64,000 nt of DNA from an uncultured Eubacteriales bacterium (lineage in GTDB: Bacteria; Bacillota; Clostridia; Oscillospirales; CAG-272): positions 50,571 to 114,570 of the forward strand of contig CAKRYT010000007.1 in assembly GCA_934432675.1 (NCBI GenBank), in the 5' to 3' direction. Positions 63,296 to 64,000 of this stretch are shown here, piece after piece. The notes beneath the pieces were generated by a model. It was not told the DNA's origin and did no database searches. It saw nothing but the letters and a program-made list of their open reading frames with translations. The number at the start of each line of letters is the position of its first letter. Within the stretch, counting starts at the first letter, position 1. Position numbers and translations under genes: made by a program.

Positions 63296-63322
63296 TTAGC
63301 ACTCTGACGCCAAGAGTGCTAA
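63296..63322 (-). promoter_or_regulatory. CIRCE operator upstream of clpB
   Basis: TTAGCACTC, nine bases, GAGTGCTAA, an exact match to CIRCE. HrcA from the 20-21 kb gene should repress clpB here. No convincing minus-strand -35/-10 pair was found next to it. Confidence 0.95.
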
Positions 63323-63488
63323 AACGCGTTCTGCGGGCCGGAAAAACAGTTGACGGGATCGTTTTCGGCGATATATACGTAAACCGCTATTTAAGATGAA
63401 ATGTAGTCAATCCCAAAGCGTATGCGGACGGCGGTGAATGCCGCCCGTCGTTTTTTGATGGTTTCCGAGAATTTTTCGGGGGTGGCTA

Positions 63489-63517
63489 TTGACAAACCCC
63501 GGGCTGTTTGTTATAAT
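63489..63517 (+). promoter_or_regulatory. Promoter of the tRNA-Thr gene
   Basis: TTGACA (63489-63494) and TATAAT (63512-63517), both perfect, 17 bases apart. Confidence 0.9.
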
Positions 63518-63535
63518 ACCCTATGCGTTTGAAAC

Positions 63536-63611
63536 GCTGCTATAGCTCAGTCGGTAGAGCACGTCATTGGTAATGACGAGGTCATGGGTCCGAATCCCAT
63601 TAGCAGCTCCA
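63536..63611 (+). tRNA. tRNA-Thr(GGT)
   Basis: A 76-base tRNA with acceptor GCTGCTA / TAGCAGC, D-arm GCTC..GAGC, anticodon stem CGTCA / TGACG with loop TTGGTAA (anticodon GGT, reading ACC and ACU), T-arm ATGGG / CCCAT with TCCGAAT, discriminator T and encoded CCA. It has its own promoter and a terminator hairpin. Confidence 0.97.
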
Positions 63612-63652
63612 AGAAACCCCCGCATCCCTTCGCGGATGCGGGGGTTTCTTTT
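63612..63652 (+). terminator. Terminator of tRNA-Thr
   Basis: AAGAAACCCCCGCATCC and GGATGCGGGGGTTTCTT are complementary around CTTCGC and end TTTTG. Confidence 0.85.
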
Positions 63653-63739
63653 GCGTAAAGGGATTCGGAGGGGAGCGGTAGTGAATGACAGTCCGGTGGA
63701 CTGTCAGAGCCGCGGAAGACCGAGCCCGCAGGCGAGACC

Positions 63740-63804
63740 CGAATCCCATTAGCAGCTCCAAAAAGACGGCACTCCCCCCCCGCGGGGGTGCCGTCTTTTT
63801 ATGT
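63740..63804 (+). repeat. Duplicate of the tRNA-Thr 3' end plus a terminator
   Basis: CGAATCCCATTAGCAGCTCC followed by AAA at 63740-63762 repeats the tRNA 3' end (63591-63611), without the rest of the tRNA. A second hairpin, AAAGACGGCACTCCCCC / GGGGGTGCCGTCTTT, follows. Confidence 0.85.
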
Positions 63805-63924
63805 AAATGGGATTCGGAGGGGGTAGCGCGCCACGAACGTTGCACTTTGGTCGGAGATGAGGTTTGTTCGTGGTAGCGTTTCCGCGGGAAACGCCTGTGC
63901 TTACACATAGGGGGTACGACCGAA

Positions 63925-64000
63925 GTGAATGACAGTCCGGTGTAGCGAAGCGGCGCGACGGTGGTGAATGACAGTCCGGTGTAGCGAAGCGGCGCGACGG
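63925..64000 (+). repeat. 37-bp tandem repeat at the window edge
   Basis: A 37-base unit starting GTGAATGACAGTCCGGTG occurs at 63925-63961 and 63964-64000. Its first 18 bases are also present at 63681-63698. The array may continue past the window. Confidence 0.9.

Noticed and set aside
63925..64000. CRISPR array
   Set aside because: The two repeats are separated by only two bases, with no spacers and no cas genes in the window.

Overview
The window looks like a chromosomal segment of a spore-forming, GC-rich member of the Clostridia, probably an uncultured gut lineage near Oscillospirales or Christensenellales. The basis is a spoVAC-spoVAD-spoVAE operon (spore dipicolinate channel), an hrcA-grpE-dnaK-dnaJ operon under a CIRCE operator, RNase Y with YmdB, RNase J, RemB, and a lysine riboswitch of Gram-positive type. 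The taxonomic placement is inference; no rRNA is present.

Layout. 0-6.2 kb: a TetR-type regulator divergent from a flotillin, a GH20-type hexosaminidase, and a small operon (HPr-kinase-like protein, PqqD-like protein, S26B-type peptidase). 6.7-12.9 kb: lactaldehyde-reductase-type dehydrogenase with an AraC regulator, a nucleotidyltransferase, a large lipoprotein and a small membrane zinc-ribbon protein. 13.0-15.8 kb: a lysine-riboswitch-controlled amino acid ABC transporter whose binding protein has its two halves in swapped order. 16.2-21.1 kb: the heat-shock operon. 21.7-28.9 kb: rny, ymdB, rubredoxin, rnjA and small genes. 29-38.4 kb: the replication block, all on the minus strand and read in the order dnaA, dnaN, recF, remB, gyrB, gyrA. 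39-46 kb: spoVA genes, a DUF4190-like protein, CBS, Nudix, and a double P-II-like protein beside a DUF1538 transporter. 46.4-50.1 kb: an AT-rich three-gene island led by an HTH-HEPN protein. 50.5-55.5 kb: a phosphopantetheinyl transferase, parB and parA. 55.5-58.1 kb: a gene-free stretch with parS sites. 58.1-63.6 kb: a histidine phosphatase, a DUF308 protein, clpB (second CIRCE) and tRNA-Thr(GGT).

The strongest unusual signal is at the origin. No consensus DnaA box (TTATCCACA) was noticed around dnaA. The dnaA-dnaN gap instead carries about nine copies of a TTACTGACA-like 9-mer, which keeps TTA...ACA but changes the middle three bases. The DnaA encoded next door lacks the usual GGRDHTTV recognition motif and has SCQHSNV, while keeping the residue equivalent to Arg399 that reads the TTA side. 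This suggests a co-evolved, altered initiator-origin pair. Two more such boxes lie in the parS-rich gap at 57.5 kb.

Other points worth attention: two diverged copies of a type I toxin-antitoxin-like element (24.6 and 38.6 kb), one of which carries a 35-bp piece of the spoVAE 3' end; the AT-rich HTH-HEPN island bounded by two identical hairpins; and a dispersed GC-rich hairpin repeat used at several gene ends.
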